A DNA stretch of 64,000 nucleotides from Gnetum montanum. Lineage: Eukaryota > Streptophyta > Gnetopsida > Gnetales > Gnetaceae. Under the pieces are notes generated by a model, which ran no database searches, had not been told where the DNA came from, and saw only the letters and a program-made list of their open reading frames with translations. Positions 48,400 to 61,459 of this stretch are shown piece after piece (positions within the stretch are counted from its first letter, which is position 1; each line of letters opens with the position of its first letter). Where the stretch lies: the NCBI GenBank assembly GCA_015680685.1, contig MNCI01025571.1, forward strand, positions 157,632 through 221,631, given 5' to 3'. The translations under genes were made by a program, and so were the position numbers.

Positions 48400-51265
48400 G
48401 GTGTGAAGTTGGCGGAGAAGGTCATACAGTCCCAAGTGGTGGTGGCTCCTGAGGTTCAGAAGGACCTTCACCAACTTTAGACATGTGTGGTAGCTGAGGC
48501 AATTGAGGCTATCCTACTACCACTACAACTTCAGGTGGAAGGAAAAAAGCATTTAGCAATGCCTTTATTTTCTCTTCTTTACTTCTGAGATTGTTCATGG
48601 TTCACGCAGCTTCACTGATGTGGGCCAGGGTTGGAACATCCCAAGGACAAGGCAAAATAGGAAATAGCTCCTTAACATTGATGAACCAGGCTACAAATTG
48701 CTTATGTTGGATGTCGAACACTTGAAGTGTGTCTTGCAGGACCTAGTAGTTGTTCATTCTTTTGGCCAGGTTCTCTGCAACTGATCTTTGATTGGTGAAT
48801 TTTGCCTTAAGAACCTCAAGTTTAGCATTTGCCATCATGAGCTTTTGCTTGGTGTCTTTGTGATTCTTGAACTTAGCCTTGTACAACAAGTACGAGTTGG
48901 CTACTTACTTCTCAAGCTTAGACCATGGTTATTTTGCAGTCAACATTTCTAGTGCATAGTAGAGATTTGACAATTCCATGTATTTAGTCATCTCTTTAAT
49001 CTTCAACTTCTTTATGGAGATTTCTACCTTGTTGTAGGTATCAATCTCATTGACGATGGGTTGTCACATTTCTTTGCCTTGTTGGAGTTGCTAAAGGGCT
49101 TCATTAACCTTTGCCTTTGCTAGTTGGATATTTTTTTCTTTCACCTATTTTTGTAGGTCCATTTGGTCTCTATAATGATTTTTAACTTTTTCAAATTTCA
49201 GAGCCTCATTTTTCCAAGCAGCAATCTTGATGGTTAATTTATGGCATAAGATGCAGACCTCCTCCATGGAGAGATTATGATTCTTCACTGCCAATCTCCT
49301 TAATTCAGTATTTACCCTAGTGAGCTACTCCTACTATTGATGGATAAATTCTTCAAGCTGTTGTTTTTTCACATCAATGTTTCACAGGCAATGATTTTCT
49401 ATAGTCAAGAACTCATTCTCCTAACACGTCTGCATCAAGTCCTTCCATACTTTGTGAATTGTAGCTTTTTCTACTGACTAATTGAAGATCGCCATTACCA
49501 TTCCACCCTCAACTTGCTTAAACTATTCGTGAAGCTATTAAAAAGCTTCATCTCATGTTAAACAAGGTTGGCAATTCAGACATGAAATTCAACAACCTAT
49601 ATAGTCAAGCATTAATTATGTGCTTGATATATTTTAAGTTGTCCTTCTAAAATGAGCACTTACCCTTTTCCTCCAATAGCCCTGACTGGGTTGCAATGAT
49701 GGTGTCTGGAAAATCAAAAATATCCAGAATCGGTTGCCCAGTTTCCACCAATCGGTCCATCAGTTCTTCATGCTGAGCTACACTTAATGTTCCACTGATT
49801 GTCCCTATAGACATTTGCACATCTCTCAATGAAAAAACATCTAGTTCAAGCATTGTATGTGCATTTAATGCCCCGATGAATTGATTAGCAATGATCTCTG
49901 CAACTATCTCTTATCCCTAGTGCTGCATCACTAATACGGTTGCCTCGTCATCCTTCTCCAAATGTACCAAAAAGGAAGTGCATTCCCAAAGATTTCTAGG
50001 AATAAATGATGCTGAGAGAGAGAGACCATTAGCTCTCGAGCACTTGGGTTTGACCTTGTAGGCAACTATGTTTGTTGGGTAGATAGCATTAATCCACCTT
50101 CCTCCATCTGGCTGATTGTATGAGTCACTTCTTTGAGGTGACTCATGGCTAGTCTGTACATAGATCAGTCTCCACCACTAGTTCTTACCTACTACTCTCA
50201 TTGTTGCAAGTGCTACTCTTGAATTTTCCACATGTGCTCAATCATAGTGCAAGCCTCCAATGTTTGCTCATGAGTAAGTGCTAGAGGTGGCCATTGTTGC
50301 TTCTCTTTTGTGGTCATGGAAGGTGTCTTATCTTTCATCATTCCAACCCACGAAGCAACAAGAGCATGTCTGAGTGTGTCATTTGCATAGTAGACTATCC
50401 CTGTCCTTTTGCATAATTCTTTGATTAAGCAAGGAAAGGAAAGGGTTTTTCTTCCATGTTCATTCTCCTTGAAGCACATCTCTATCTCCAAATAGATTAG
50501 TTGTGGAAGATTTTCTAGAAATTTTTTGCTTAGAGTAGTGCATGCTCAGGTGAAGAAGGTTGTCACCTTACTAAGCCTTATCGTTGGATCGAGGTGGTAA
50601 GCTACTATCTTAAAATAAACTCTCTCTGCTAGTGCGAGCATGCCAAACTCCTTGTGATCAACCCCATAACATCATTGATTCCACTCCTTCTTTGCTCTAG
50701 GATTGCCTTGTGTGGACAACTCTACTAGTTGTGTTCCTACATCAAGAAACCCAAGGACATATGCACTAGATTCTACTGAATAGTATACTTGGACATCCTT
50801 GATTTTTTCAATAGTTCTTGCTCTCCTATTATTCCAGAAGAGATACATTTCTCCCATGTACCGCTCCTCACTGGAGGTAATGACTAGCCACATGGGAGAG
50901 GCTTGTAGTTGAGCTCTAACATCCTCTAGAGCTTGTTCAACAAATGGCCCGAAGTTTAGTTCTTTAAGAACTAAGCATTGAATTTCATGATTCCTGATTG
51001 TGTCAAGGCAGGCTTGTGTGAGTGTGACTTCTAGTCTGGGTACAAAACCTGGTGCCTTGCCTCATTATGAGTGTTCCAATGTAGCTTCTTCTTTGAGAAT
51101 CTGTCAAATAGATTCCACCTCAACCTCGTCTCTAAGAGGTCCTATTGCATGGGTTGCCTCAGCCTATTCTTGGCCATGTTCTTGTTGGCCCCTTCCTCTT
51201 CTGGGTCGCTTCTCCTGTGGTTGTGATGGTCTTTTCTCTTGCTATCTCTTCGATCTTGATGCCAT
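48400..51265 (-). pseudogene. Athila-type 3' ORF (env-like position), degenerate
   Basis: The frame begins MASRSKR at ATG 51263-51265 and, with stops, runs through an Arg/Gln-rich head and a section at 50672-50893 (WLVITSSEERYMGEMYLFWN). A section at 50213-50491 carries LSFPCLIKELCKRTGI, which resembles the ATHILA ORF1 / putative plant transposon protein domain. A coiled-coil-like, Lys/Glu/Leu-rich tail follows to about 48500. In Athila elements this position, 3' of integrase, is held by the so-called env-like ORF. Membrane segments were not established. Many TAG stops stand where Gln is expected. Confidence 0.65.
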
Positions 51266-51699
51266 ATGTAATCACACATAGCAACGAATTAGTAATTATT
51301 ATGTAACTCAAAATGATTAGAATACCTTATCCCATAAGGGAGTTACATTTGGCTAAGGTGTGATTATGGCTGGATGGATTAGATATTTAATTATTAAATT
51401 AATCTATGGTTTTCCAAAGTTGTTAGAAGGGCTAAATTCTTTAAAAATTAATGATTTAATGGCATTTACATCTTAACCCTTTGGGGGAGTTTGAAAAAAT
51501 TTCAAAAAATTTTCATCAAAACCTTGGGGTTTGCTACCTCTATGACTAAGAGCTTACCTTTGGTAACTACATGATCGAAGAATGGGATGATTTGGATAAA
51601 TGGTGCATGAGTTAGAGGCTTGCGAAGGTTTTGGGCTTTGAAAAATTGCAAAAACTCCTTAGACATTATGGACCAAATGTGAAAAAAAGGAAAAATATT

Positions 51700-51800
51700 C
51701 AATGGTATTTATATTATTTTTGCATTACATCAATGAGGCCTCGTTGAGAGGGCCATGTTGACATGGTCAGCTGCATCGACAAGGCCTCATCGACACAATT
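51700..51800 (-). promoter_or_regulatory. Internal TATA plus palindrome module, LTR-like
   Basis: TATTTATA (TATA box on minus) at 51706-51713 is followed upstream by GGCCTCGTTGAGAGGGCC, CCATGTTGACATGG and GGCCTCATCGAC, the same arrangement as in the U3 of the LTRs. It lies 440 bp upstream of the 3' ORF start and could be an internal promoter or an LTR relic. Confidence 0.4.
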
Positions 51801-53420
51801 GTAGACCATTATTGACTTGGTCAAAACTTGAAAATTACAAAGAGATTTTGAACAAAATTAGGGTCAAATGGAAGCCTTAACAGCCATGAACATGATGAAA
51901 ATATGAGAAGAGGGTGTTGAAGTCCCAAAAATTGAGAAATGTAAGAAAAATGGGTAAAATGGTAAAATTGGGTGGGGGGTGTTCAAGAAGCATAGAGTGG
52001 GTTGCATAATGGAAAATGCAAAAGATAGGATTGTAGCAATGCCTAAGGTAAGGGAATTAATTGATCAAACCAAGAGGTATGCACATCAATCCTCCACATA
52101 GTAGGAACATGCCCTTGTTGCCCTTGCATAACCCCAACAAAGGAGTCTATGGGCCCCACAGTTGACTAATGGTCATGAAAAGTTAAGCACCAACTAAAAA
52201 GAATCTATCCGAGAATTCCAATACATCAAACTAATACATCAAGCATAACACAAAAATTGATAGTGAGGTGAGTTATGGTAGCATAGATGGATGATTGAGA
52301 AGGTGAAATGGAATCCTAAATTGAGGTCTTAAGAAGCCCCTTGTGGAATGTGTATTTAAAATGACCTGAGAAGATCCATCCTTGGTCCAAACCAAAACTA
52401 GCCTCTTTGAGTGACTTCACATCACCACTTCAAGATTGATCTACTCACTTAAAACACAAGAGTGCCCCTATAAAACAACCACCATTCCATAAAGAGAAGA
52501 AAAGAGAAGTAGAAAGTGAAAGAGAGAGAGAGAGAGGACCTTAGTTAGAGGAGACTTTCAAGCATGGATGCATGTCTTTCTAGTCTCATAACTAGTGATT
52601 GTAGCCCATTTATTTTTCTAAGGGGTGTGCTTTAAATTCCCATCATGTTTTTTTTCCTTCTACAAATTTTTGGATGGGAACCACACCATACAAAGACTTT
52701 ATTTAACTTCCTATTAGTGGTTGGAATGGAATGGTAAGAAGTTCATTAAAAATACCCAAGCACTCAAGTAAGCAAAAGAGTACAAAGAGTATTAAGTTCC
52801 CTTGAAGTTACACCCTCTACAAACCTTTGAATCTTTCCCAATTTCGAAACTACCAAGGTTACCAATTGATTAAAAGTTTCTTTAATGCAAAGGACCTCAA
52901 ATTCTCATAACAAGGAAAAGCATAGATTTTATTAGATGGGTGGATGATGTGGACTCACTGCCTATCCCATGAAAAATAGACCATGTCATAGTCATTAGAC
53001 ATCAAAATTGAAAAATAGAAACTAGACATCGACAATCACAACATTAAGCATAAACCATCATAAGTAAACAACAACTGTGGCACTGTGTCCTATGGCAATA
53101 AAGCACTTTTATTAGCAAAAATAATGAAAAGTTACCATTAAAAAAAATAAAACTAACTAAAATATGTATGAAAGTGTAAAATAATCAAGAGAAGTTCAAA
53201 GGTACTAATGATGGTGCAAAATTGGAAAAAATTTGAAAATCAAAAATTTGTAAAATAAATTACTTGTAAAATCAAAAAGTGGAAAAAAAAGGTAAAAAAA
53301 TGAGAATCCATATGGATTTTTAGCACAGATGACCATCTCCACCATGACTAAGTTGGAAGGAGCAAATTCAAAAAATGGAACATGGTTGTCCATCCATTGA
53401 GGTGGTAGTCACACTAGCCT
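51801..53420 (-). other. Non-coding region between integrase and 3' ORF in copy 2
   Basis: No coding sequence. It matches 1-1550 of copy 1 in order, which anchors the pol deletion of copy 1. An AG microsatellite lies at 52520-52536 and there is an A-rich tract at 53090-53300. Confidence 0.65.
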
Positions 53421-56400
53421 ATGTTGGTTCGAGGAAAGGTTTTACTTGTTGGATGTTGACCAACTACTTTTTATTTGGGCTTTTAGGCTTGTAGATCAAC
53501 ATGGCCCTAGAGGGAAAGGTTTGGTCAATTATATAAGGTACCTCCCACAATGTTTGAAATTTTGTCTTTGGGGGTACATGTGTGGGGTTCCAATAGAGAA
53601 CTTTATCTCCTGGTTAAAGTTTTACTTTCCGTATTTTGAGGTTGTAACATTGCTTGTTAAATGCCTTGTGCACCTCATTCAAAATAGGGCCACTAATTGG
53701 TTTTCATCTAGCATATTTAGGTTGATCAGTCTTTCTTTCTATGCTAGACTTAGGTTAAGACCTAGATCACAGGTCGTTGAAAGTGTACGAAGCTTGGATT
53801 GAATTAGGAGTGTTGGAAGATTTCTATAGACTAACTCATAGGGAGAGTAGCCAATAGGAAGTTTTTATGTTGAGAAATAGGCCTAGAGGGCATCGTAAAG
53901 TTTGGTGCTCCAATCTCTCCTATATTTGCTTATGGTTCTTATTAAGATCTTTATGATCTTTAAGTTAGTTACATCTGCTTCATTGTTGGCTTGGGGGTGG
54001 TAGGGTGCTATTAATTTATGCTCAACCCCCAAGCATTACATCAACTTTCTAAAAGTGGCACTTATCAAATGAGTTCCATTATCAAAAATTAGTGTACATG
54101 GCAATCCAAACCTGTTTACAACATTTTGTTATATAAATCTAGCAACAGTGGATGATGTACAATCAATAACGACTGCTACTTTTGTCCATTTTGTGCAGTA
54201 GTCAACTGCTATGATGATACACGCCTTTCCATTGTACATGGATGTGATGGAACCCATGAAGTCAATGTCCCATATGTCAAAAGGTTCTAATGGTTAAATC
54301 CACTATTGAGGACCTTCCATTTGAATGATCATACCTCCATCTTATTCACAATGTTCACAAGAACAAACAAACTGGTGGGTATCCTAGAATATTGTAGGCC
54401 AATAGTATTCTACCATCGAGATTTTTATGGTCGTGCATCTCCCTGCATAGTGGCCTCCACAAGGCCCTTTGTGAGCATCATGGAGAATGTGTAGTTGATT
54501 GTCATCAGGGACACACCAATGAATCAAGCCATCGACACACACCTTGTAAAGGTGTTTGTTGATTTCCATGAAGTATTTAGCCTAATGAAGAAATCGTTGC
54601 TTCTTTCTAAAGTCAAGGTCTTTTGGCATCTTTTGAGTAAGAAGATAGGTGAGGGTGCCATTATACCAAGTTTTTTTGTAGGCATTTGATCATTTAGTGC
54701 TCCTATAAAGAGAAGTTTTTCTAGAAATGGATCAGAGAGTGGGTTCTCCTCCTCTTTATTATTCCATCTTAAGTGAGAGAGGTGGTCAGCAATCACATTT
54801 TCAGTCCCTTTTTGATCTACCATTATGAGATCGAATTCTTGCAAGATCACAAGACACCATATAATACAAGGGCTCACCACTAGCTTGTTCATGAGGAAGC
54901 CAATTGCACTATGGTTCGTGTGCACAAATACTTTATAGCCAAGCACATAGTGCCTAAACTTTTCAAGAGTGTACACCACTATCATTAATTCTTTCTCCAT
55001 GGTGGTGTAATTTAATTTTTCTCCAATAATGCTTCGGCTCATGTAGTGGATGTAGTATGGACATTTCGTGTCCAATTGCATGATTACTGCACCCAAGGCA
55101 TAGTTAGATGCATCTATCATGATGTGGAAGGGTCTAGACCAGTTTAATGTCCATAGGATTGGTGTTTCTACAAGTTTCTTCTTTAACTATTGGAATGCAT
55201 GTTCACATTCCATGGTCCAGATGAAAGGTGCATCTTTCTTTGTAAGCTCTACCAACAGTTTTGCCATCTTAGAGAAATTCTCTATGAATCGTTGGTAGTA
55301 GCCAATGTGTCCAAGGAATGACCAAACATCTTTAACTATCTCCAGCTGGCATGTTATTCCTTGAATAACCTTTATTTTTTCAAGGTCTACCTTAATCCCT
55401 ACTTGAGTGATTCTATGCCCTAGTATAATGCCTTCTTGGACCATGAGATGGCTCTTTTACCAGTTGAGTCACAAATTTGTTTCCACACATCTCTTCAATA
55501 CTTACTTAAAGTGGTCCAAGGTTTGCTCAAATATAGCTCCATAGGTGGAAAAGTCATCCATGAAGACTTCCACACCACTACTGATCTACTACTAAAAGAT
55601 GCTAAGGACTAGGCATTGAAATGTTGTAGGGGCATTGCATAGACCAAATGACATCTTACAATATGCAAAAGTTCCCTAGGGACTCATGAATGTGTCTTGA
55701 CTTGATCTTCGTGCATAATTTGGATTTGGTTATAGCCACTATAACCATCTAAGAAGCTATAATAGCAATGCCTAGAGATGGTGTCCAACACTTAGTCAAC
55801 AAATGGCAATGAAAAATGCTCTTTAAATGTTGCCATGTACAACAACCTAAAGTCGATGTAGACTTGTCACTTGCCATCTTTCTTTAGCACAATTATGAAT
55901 GGGCTAACCCATTCACTATCTATGATGGGATAGATGAACCTTGCCTTGAAGAGTTGTTCTATTTCCTCCTTGATGATCTACTTCAATTTGGGATTCAACC
56001 ATCTCTATGGCTACCTTCTTGGCTTCATGTTCCAGTTAGTGTAAATGTGATGTTGGCATATTCTTGGATCAATTTTAGTTAGCTTAAGATATAACCAAGC
56101 AAAGGCTGTTGACCATCTATTAACCACCTTTAACAGCCTTACTTTGTGTTCAAGAGCAAGTTTGGCATTAATTATGATCAACTTACCATTGTTTAAGAAT
56201 GCATACTCCATGCCAATTGGTAAATTTTTCAACTCTAAGGGCTCTTGCTTGAAGTTATCAAGGATTTTCAACTCTCTCCAATAGGTATCATCATCTTCAT
56301 CAGAGAGTTTGGGGTGAACTTGTTTAAATTCATCCATGCTTTCAACATAAGCACATGTTAGGCTCTCAATTGGTTCCATGCATAATGTGCGGTTTTCTGA

Positions 56401-59400
56401 GTCAACTATTAGCCACTAGGTGCCCTCCTATTTTGTGGCTACTATTTATAAAAACCTTTGAATATTGATTTCTTGTGCATAGTAATTACATGCTTTAATG
56501 TATGCACTTTTGATAGATCAAATATTTTGCATGCAATTGCACTTTTTATCATTAAACATGATGCATGGAATACACTTCTTCTCTAGCTTTCTAAATTCAT
56601 TCTCCTTAGAGATTTCCAAGGAGAGGTCCCTTATGCCCATATGTGCATTCTCCATGCTTAACCAAGCTCTTTCCATAATCATGGTAAGGTCACCTTTGCA
56701 ATTCTCAACCTTGATCACTAGAAAATCACTAGGATAGGACAACCCACAAACTATGATTACAATGTTCTCTACTAATCCCAGAGAGACAGTAATTGATTAG
56801 TCAGCCAATTCCAAATGAATGTTACTCTTCTTGAGAGGTGGTAGGTTCCACGCTTTGTACATGTCATGGGAGATGAGATTGACACTGGAACCATAGTTAA
56901 GAAGGGCCTTACATGGCTCATGTCTAGCAATTTGCAAGTAAATGAGTGGACTTCTTAGGTCAAATCTTTTTGTGGGAAGATTGCCAACCATGATCTAATC
57001 AAAAACAACATGAGTTAACATCACAGTGCAAATCTGAGGTAGCATTTGGTTTTAAGGGCACTTGAATGTATTTGATGTAGAACATAATGATGTTGGAGAT
57101 GCAAGGCGATCATCGATACTAGGTTGTGAGGGTTGGAAAGGACTATTGGATCAAAAGAAGGATATTTTTCTAGATCAATTATCCAAACCACTCAGCTGGA
57201 AAGCCAATTGTGAATGTATAGCCCTCATAACATTTCGTTGCTATAGTTTTGGAGGAATCTCATTCTGCATGGACTAAGCAAGAGGTAACTGGGTTGAGGA
57301 TGGAGGTGTATGTGCAAATGGATGTGAAGGATGATATAGATATGGGTTTTCTCCTTGAGTAGATGGTGAATGTGTTTGGTGATACTTTGGAGGGTAATAG
57401 CGATGCTAAAATGAGGCATGACTTGTAGAACTTCTTGGAGAGATGGATTGTTGAACATAGTACCCGTATGGATCTAGTTGCCTATAAGAGTACTACTGGC
57501 TTGGTGGTGGAATTTCCCATGATTATGGTTGGTACCATTGTTGGTATTGTTCATAAGGTTGTGAAGGAGCTCCACTTGGGTAATAAGCTTATTATTGCTA
57601 GTGGAACTACCTTAGATTGCCTTAAGGATAAGGCAATCATCTAGGTGCTTGCCTATGTGCTAATCGAGGATTCAGTGCATACATCCTAGACTCTTGTAAA
57701 TGTGGCACCACAGGGAAACAACCTTTTGGATGTTTGTATTGACAAATGTCACAACTAATTTCATCATCAGAGTTAGTTTCCACAACTTCCTCTATAGTAG
57801 AAACTTTGCACTTACCTTTTTGGTAGGCACGTTCAACTTCTTTTCACCTCCTGCGGTTATGATCTTATTTTGCTCTTTGGATTCTTCAACAATTTTCATA
57901 GTAGTTTGGAATTTTTCATTCAAAGAATCTCATAATCTATCAACCTTGTCGAAATATTAGACAGATTTTTGGATAGGCAAGGTTTTCTTGTTCACCACTT
58001 CATCAAGTGGTAACTCCTCCCTGTCACAATATTAGACCTTCCTTTTCCTAAAGGAAGGATTCCTATTATACTCTTCTATACTTTTCCTCTTTCACAACTC
58101 ACCTTCTTCTTTTGGTAAGTGCTCTATCAACCTTTGGATTTGATGAGCTCTCAGTTTAGACAATCTCCCTTGGGCATACACTTTGAGAGTTCTTCTAGTT
58201 TCTACTTTGAGCCCATCTATGATGTGGTGAAGTTGTTCCCTCTAAGAATAATCATGGCTAGGGCATCGATGTAAGAGTAAATAATATCTACCCATAGCAA
58301 CATCCAAGGATTCATGTGTTCCTTGTTTCTATCCTTGGATCTGCCTCCTCAGATTAGACACTCTGGAGTATGTTTGATATTTTTCATTGAATAGCTCCAA
58401 CATGGTACTCCATCTACAGAAAGATTTTGGCTCCAAGGACTAGTACCAACTCATAGCTTCCTTGATGAATGTCTTGGGAAAAAGCTTGAGTTTCTACCAC
58501 TTATTTTCTATATTTTGTAAGGCACAAGCATCGTGGAAGGCCTGTAGGTGTGTCTACAGATCAAAGTTGTATCCCCCTCAAATCATGGGATATTATTCAT
58601 GTTTAAGCACTTGATTCGGCTATCTCTCACATGATTAGTTGGAATATTTACTACCTCTACAATGTTGATCATGCTTTGAGTCACTAATAGAGGTACATCA
58701 TCATGATTGTGCCAATGACATTGATGATGGTTTCTGTCACCTATACATTCTTCATGGCTTTGACAGTCTCTGTTGTCTCATTGATCACCTTCATCATGAT
58801 TATCCCAACGATAGCTTCTATGATAACTAGAAGATGAAGAGGAATGTTCAAAATTAGATGAAGAGAATGAAGAGGAAGGTGGACTGCCACTACCACCACA
58901 GTGTCTACCACCACCTCTTCATTCATTATGACCACCATCCTTAGATCCCTTGCCATTATGATGCTTACCTAAGTCCCTACATTGACTGTTACTTTTTTTT
59001 TAACCTAGTTTATGAATAATGGATCACAAGTTCAGGATCACACCTTCATCACCAATAATAGAGGATGGAGAATTTTCATATTAAGAACCCTCAGGAGGAG
59101 GATCCACATTGTCATCTTGGTTTAGCAAGAATAAGGGATTAGTGAAATGCTTCCCCTTTGCAAGCTGATCGTACTTTACTTGGTGTTGATCTTGCTTGCA
59201 TTGCATTTCAATGGGATGGTAGTCTCAAGTGTCATGATTGTCCACAACATATTCCTCATGAAGATCTAAAATGCCAAACTTTTTAAGGATTTGAAACAAC
59301 ATCCCAAGCACAAATTAATTAGGAGGTAATACGATGTTGCCTTCTATGTCACGCCATCACAGCTATTCATCCTGATGTAGAATGAAGGTGAAATTTGATA

Positions 59401-59485
59401 CATACTCATCTGGATGAGTATATACCACTTTGCATTGCTATGGAATTGGCGGTTTGACATCTTCATGCTTGTGGAAAGAAGACAT
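53421..59485 (-). pseudogene. gag-pol pseudogene of Athila-like copy 2
   Basis: It starts at ATG 59483-59485 (MSSFHKHED). Gag lies to about 57700, including the conserved C-x2-C-x3-H-x3-C knuckle near 57715-57755. The protease at 56518-56991 has NYGSSVNLIS (Asp of D-x-G replaced by Asn). RT at 55187-56050 carries VFMDDFSTYG, the FMDD form of YxDD. RNase H spans 54720-55120 (MIDASNYALGAVI, LADHLS-like end). The integrase zinc domain lies at 54384-54520, and the core at 53700-54300 has VDYCTKW and FDNGTHL but ANNEADVTN, where the catalytic Glu reads Asp. Numerous stops, mostly C-to-T type, separate the pieces. Confidence 0.88.
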
Positions 59486-59617
59486 TTTGCAAAACAAATA
59501 AAATTATTAGTGTGCTTATTAGTTATATGTCATGTGAAAGTGATGTTGACCTTGAGCTCGTCCAATGATATAAATAATATTCACTAATCCTAGATAGCAC
59601 ACGTTCCAACAACAAAG

Positions 59618-59635
59618 TCCTTAGTAATGATGCCA
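59618..59635 (-). other. Decayed tRNA-Asp primer binding site of copy 2
   Basis: The plus strand reads tccttagtaatgatgcca. Against the perfect site of copy 1 it differs at seven positions, and every one is C-to-T or G-to-A. Confidence 0.85.
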
Positions 59636-59636
59636 A

Positions 59637-60528
59637 TGATGAGCAGCAAGGTACCCCTATGCCCAACCATACGAATCACAAGTGTTCACATGTGATTTGG
59701 TCAAATTCCATAGACATTATAGTTTCTAGTGCACTAGTCTTCTAGGAAGTAAATCTTGTCTTAAGGTCATTTGTTGTCTTCCCAATTACACTAGTAATGT
59801 ACACTAGTATGGTTAGATGCAATTAAGGCATCTAATTTTTATCATTTTGTATTTTATGATTTTGGTATTTAAAGAGAGATAAAATAATTGGATTAACTAA
59901 TTTAATTCAACTAATTAACTAGTATCTAACTAGTCCTAACGTAAGCATCCGGTCCCACTCTCTGTACACATCCTAAACTCACATATCCACTACTGGGTTA
60001 CCAAGTGCTATGCTACTGCGCGTACAAAGCAATAACACTACTAGGATTACCAAGCAAATACGTGTTATTCTTGAAGCCATTGTACCTATGTGTTTAATAT
60101 ATCTAACTTATCTTACTTAATTACTTCATTAGCTTAATTACTAGAAAACATTTAATAATAAATAATTGAAAACATTAAATGCATAAATGAAACATTTAAG
60201 CTATTTAGAATGCTACAAGGTTTATCACAAAGTTTGTCTTTATTACTACACACACTGTCATGCTCAGGTACAACAATGCTCGAATAAAGATCCATACACT
60301 CAATGACTCCTGCTATGAGCACTTAAGAAAAATATTTTAACTTTCAAATGGACAAACTGCAAGAGCTCTGCCACTAATATAAAAAATTGATGTCATAAAT
60401 GTGACTAGTGAGCTTGTATTTATAGACTGGAACATCCTTGTGTCGATAGGGTTGTGTCAACACAATAAACTGTGTCAACAGGGCCTCGTCAATGAGGTCC
60501 AATCACCACAACAAACCAAAACTCATTA
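59637..60528 (-). repeat. 5' LTR of Athila-like copy 2
   Basis: 892 bp, TGATGAG to CTCATTA. TATTTATA is at 60417-60424. Differences from the 3' LTR are mostly transitions by eye. Confidence 0.92.
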
Positions 60529-61459
60529 GCCATAATCACTATGTGACCTTAGAAAATTCCATTTCCCTCTCATAAGCCTTAGCCCTCAAGTGTAATGATC
60601 CATGGCTATCTTGTGAGCAATAGGATGAAGTATGTTCCTCTCCGCTTGAGACCCTTAGCCACACCAGGGGACCTGCTATGATGTCGTCTAGCTTATAATT
60701 AAAGGCACATGCACAAGGGTTGAACTACACCATGGGAAAAGTTTTTAAAAGGACCATGTTCTTTGGCAGTGTTGCTAATCGACTAGATTCATGTTGGAAT
60801 TCCTACCTTAAGAATGAAGTGCATCATGAGCAAATTTTTCTCAAAATAAAAAAGAAAAGAAAAAGAATAAGGACAATGTTTATTGGCAGTGTAATAAGTT
60901 CTTAAATGTGATGGGGTCCAGTAACAATCCTTACCCTAACCTCCATTCATTTTTAAAGCTATTTTCCCAAAAATTCAAAAAAAAAAAACTAAAGAAAAAT
61001 CCAAAAGTTGTGTGGCTAGTCATGATCTAAAGAAAGTATGTTCTCCTCATTAAGTTTAGTATAAGTCTTGTGCTTAAAGTTATCCTCATACAAATGGCTT
61101 TTACCTATGAGATGATTGGAAATGAGATCTTAATTATATATTTCAATTATATATATATAGTCCAAATTATAATCTATACAGGATATATTTTAAAATTATA
61201 ATTTTAAAGCTTATATTTTAAAATTTTTAACTAACTAATCATGTGGTGTGACAAAAGGTGGCTCGTGTTTAGTGCTCTTTTGATTATGTGATTACTTTAA
61301 TCATGTTTAAAACATTATAATTTCCTTGAAAATTTTATTTTTTCTTTATTTTATGATCCCTTTTGATTCTTTATATTCTACATATTCTTCCATCTTCTTA
61401 AAATTTCTGTTGTTTTGTTATCTTTGCACTAGCATGCAATTTAAAGTTTGGGGGCTAAG
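60529..61459 (+). other. 3' region of element C, second part, with polypurine tract
   Basis: It resumes the sequence broken at 47272 and matches 10790-11260 of E in reverse complement. The polypurine tract aagtttgggggctaag (61444-61459) directly precedes an LTR start TGTTGATA at 61460. The small frame at 60720-60905 is not coding. Confidence 0.72.

Larger units (their letters stand above)
47273..60528 (-). mobile_element. Athila-like copy 2, complete structure, degenerate
   Basis: LTRs at 47273-48180 (3') and 59637-60528 (5') bracket gag, protease, RT, RNase H, integrase and a further 3' ORF region, all on the minus strand, 13.26 kb in total. The target duplication is GCCAC/GCCAT. The outermost bases read TA..TA instead of TG..CA, as C-to-T decay of the plant methylated kind would produce. 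It is the reference for the family layout in this window. Confidence 0.93.
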
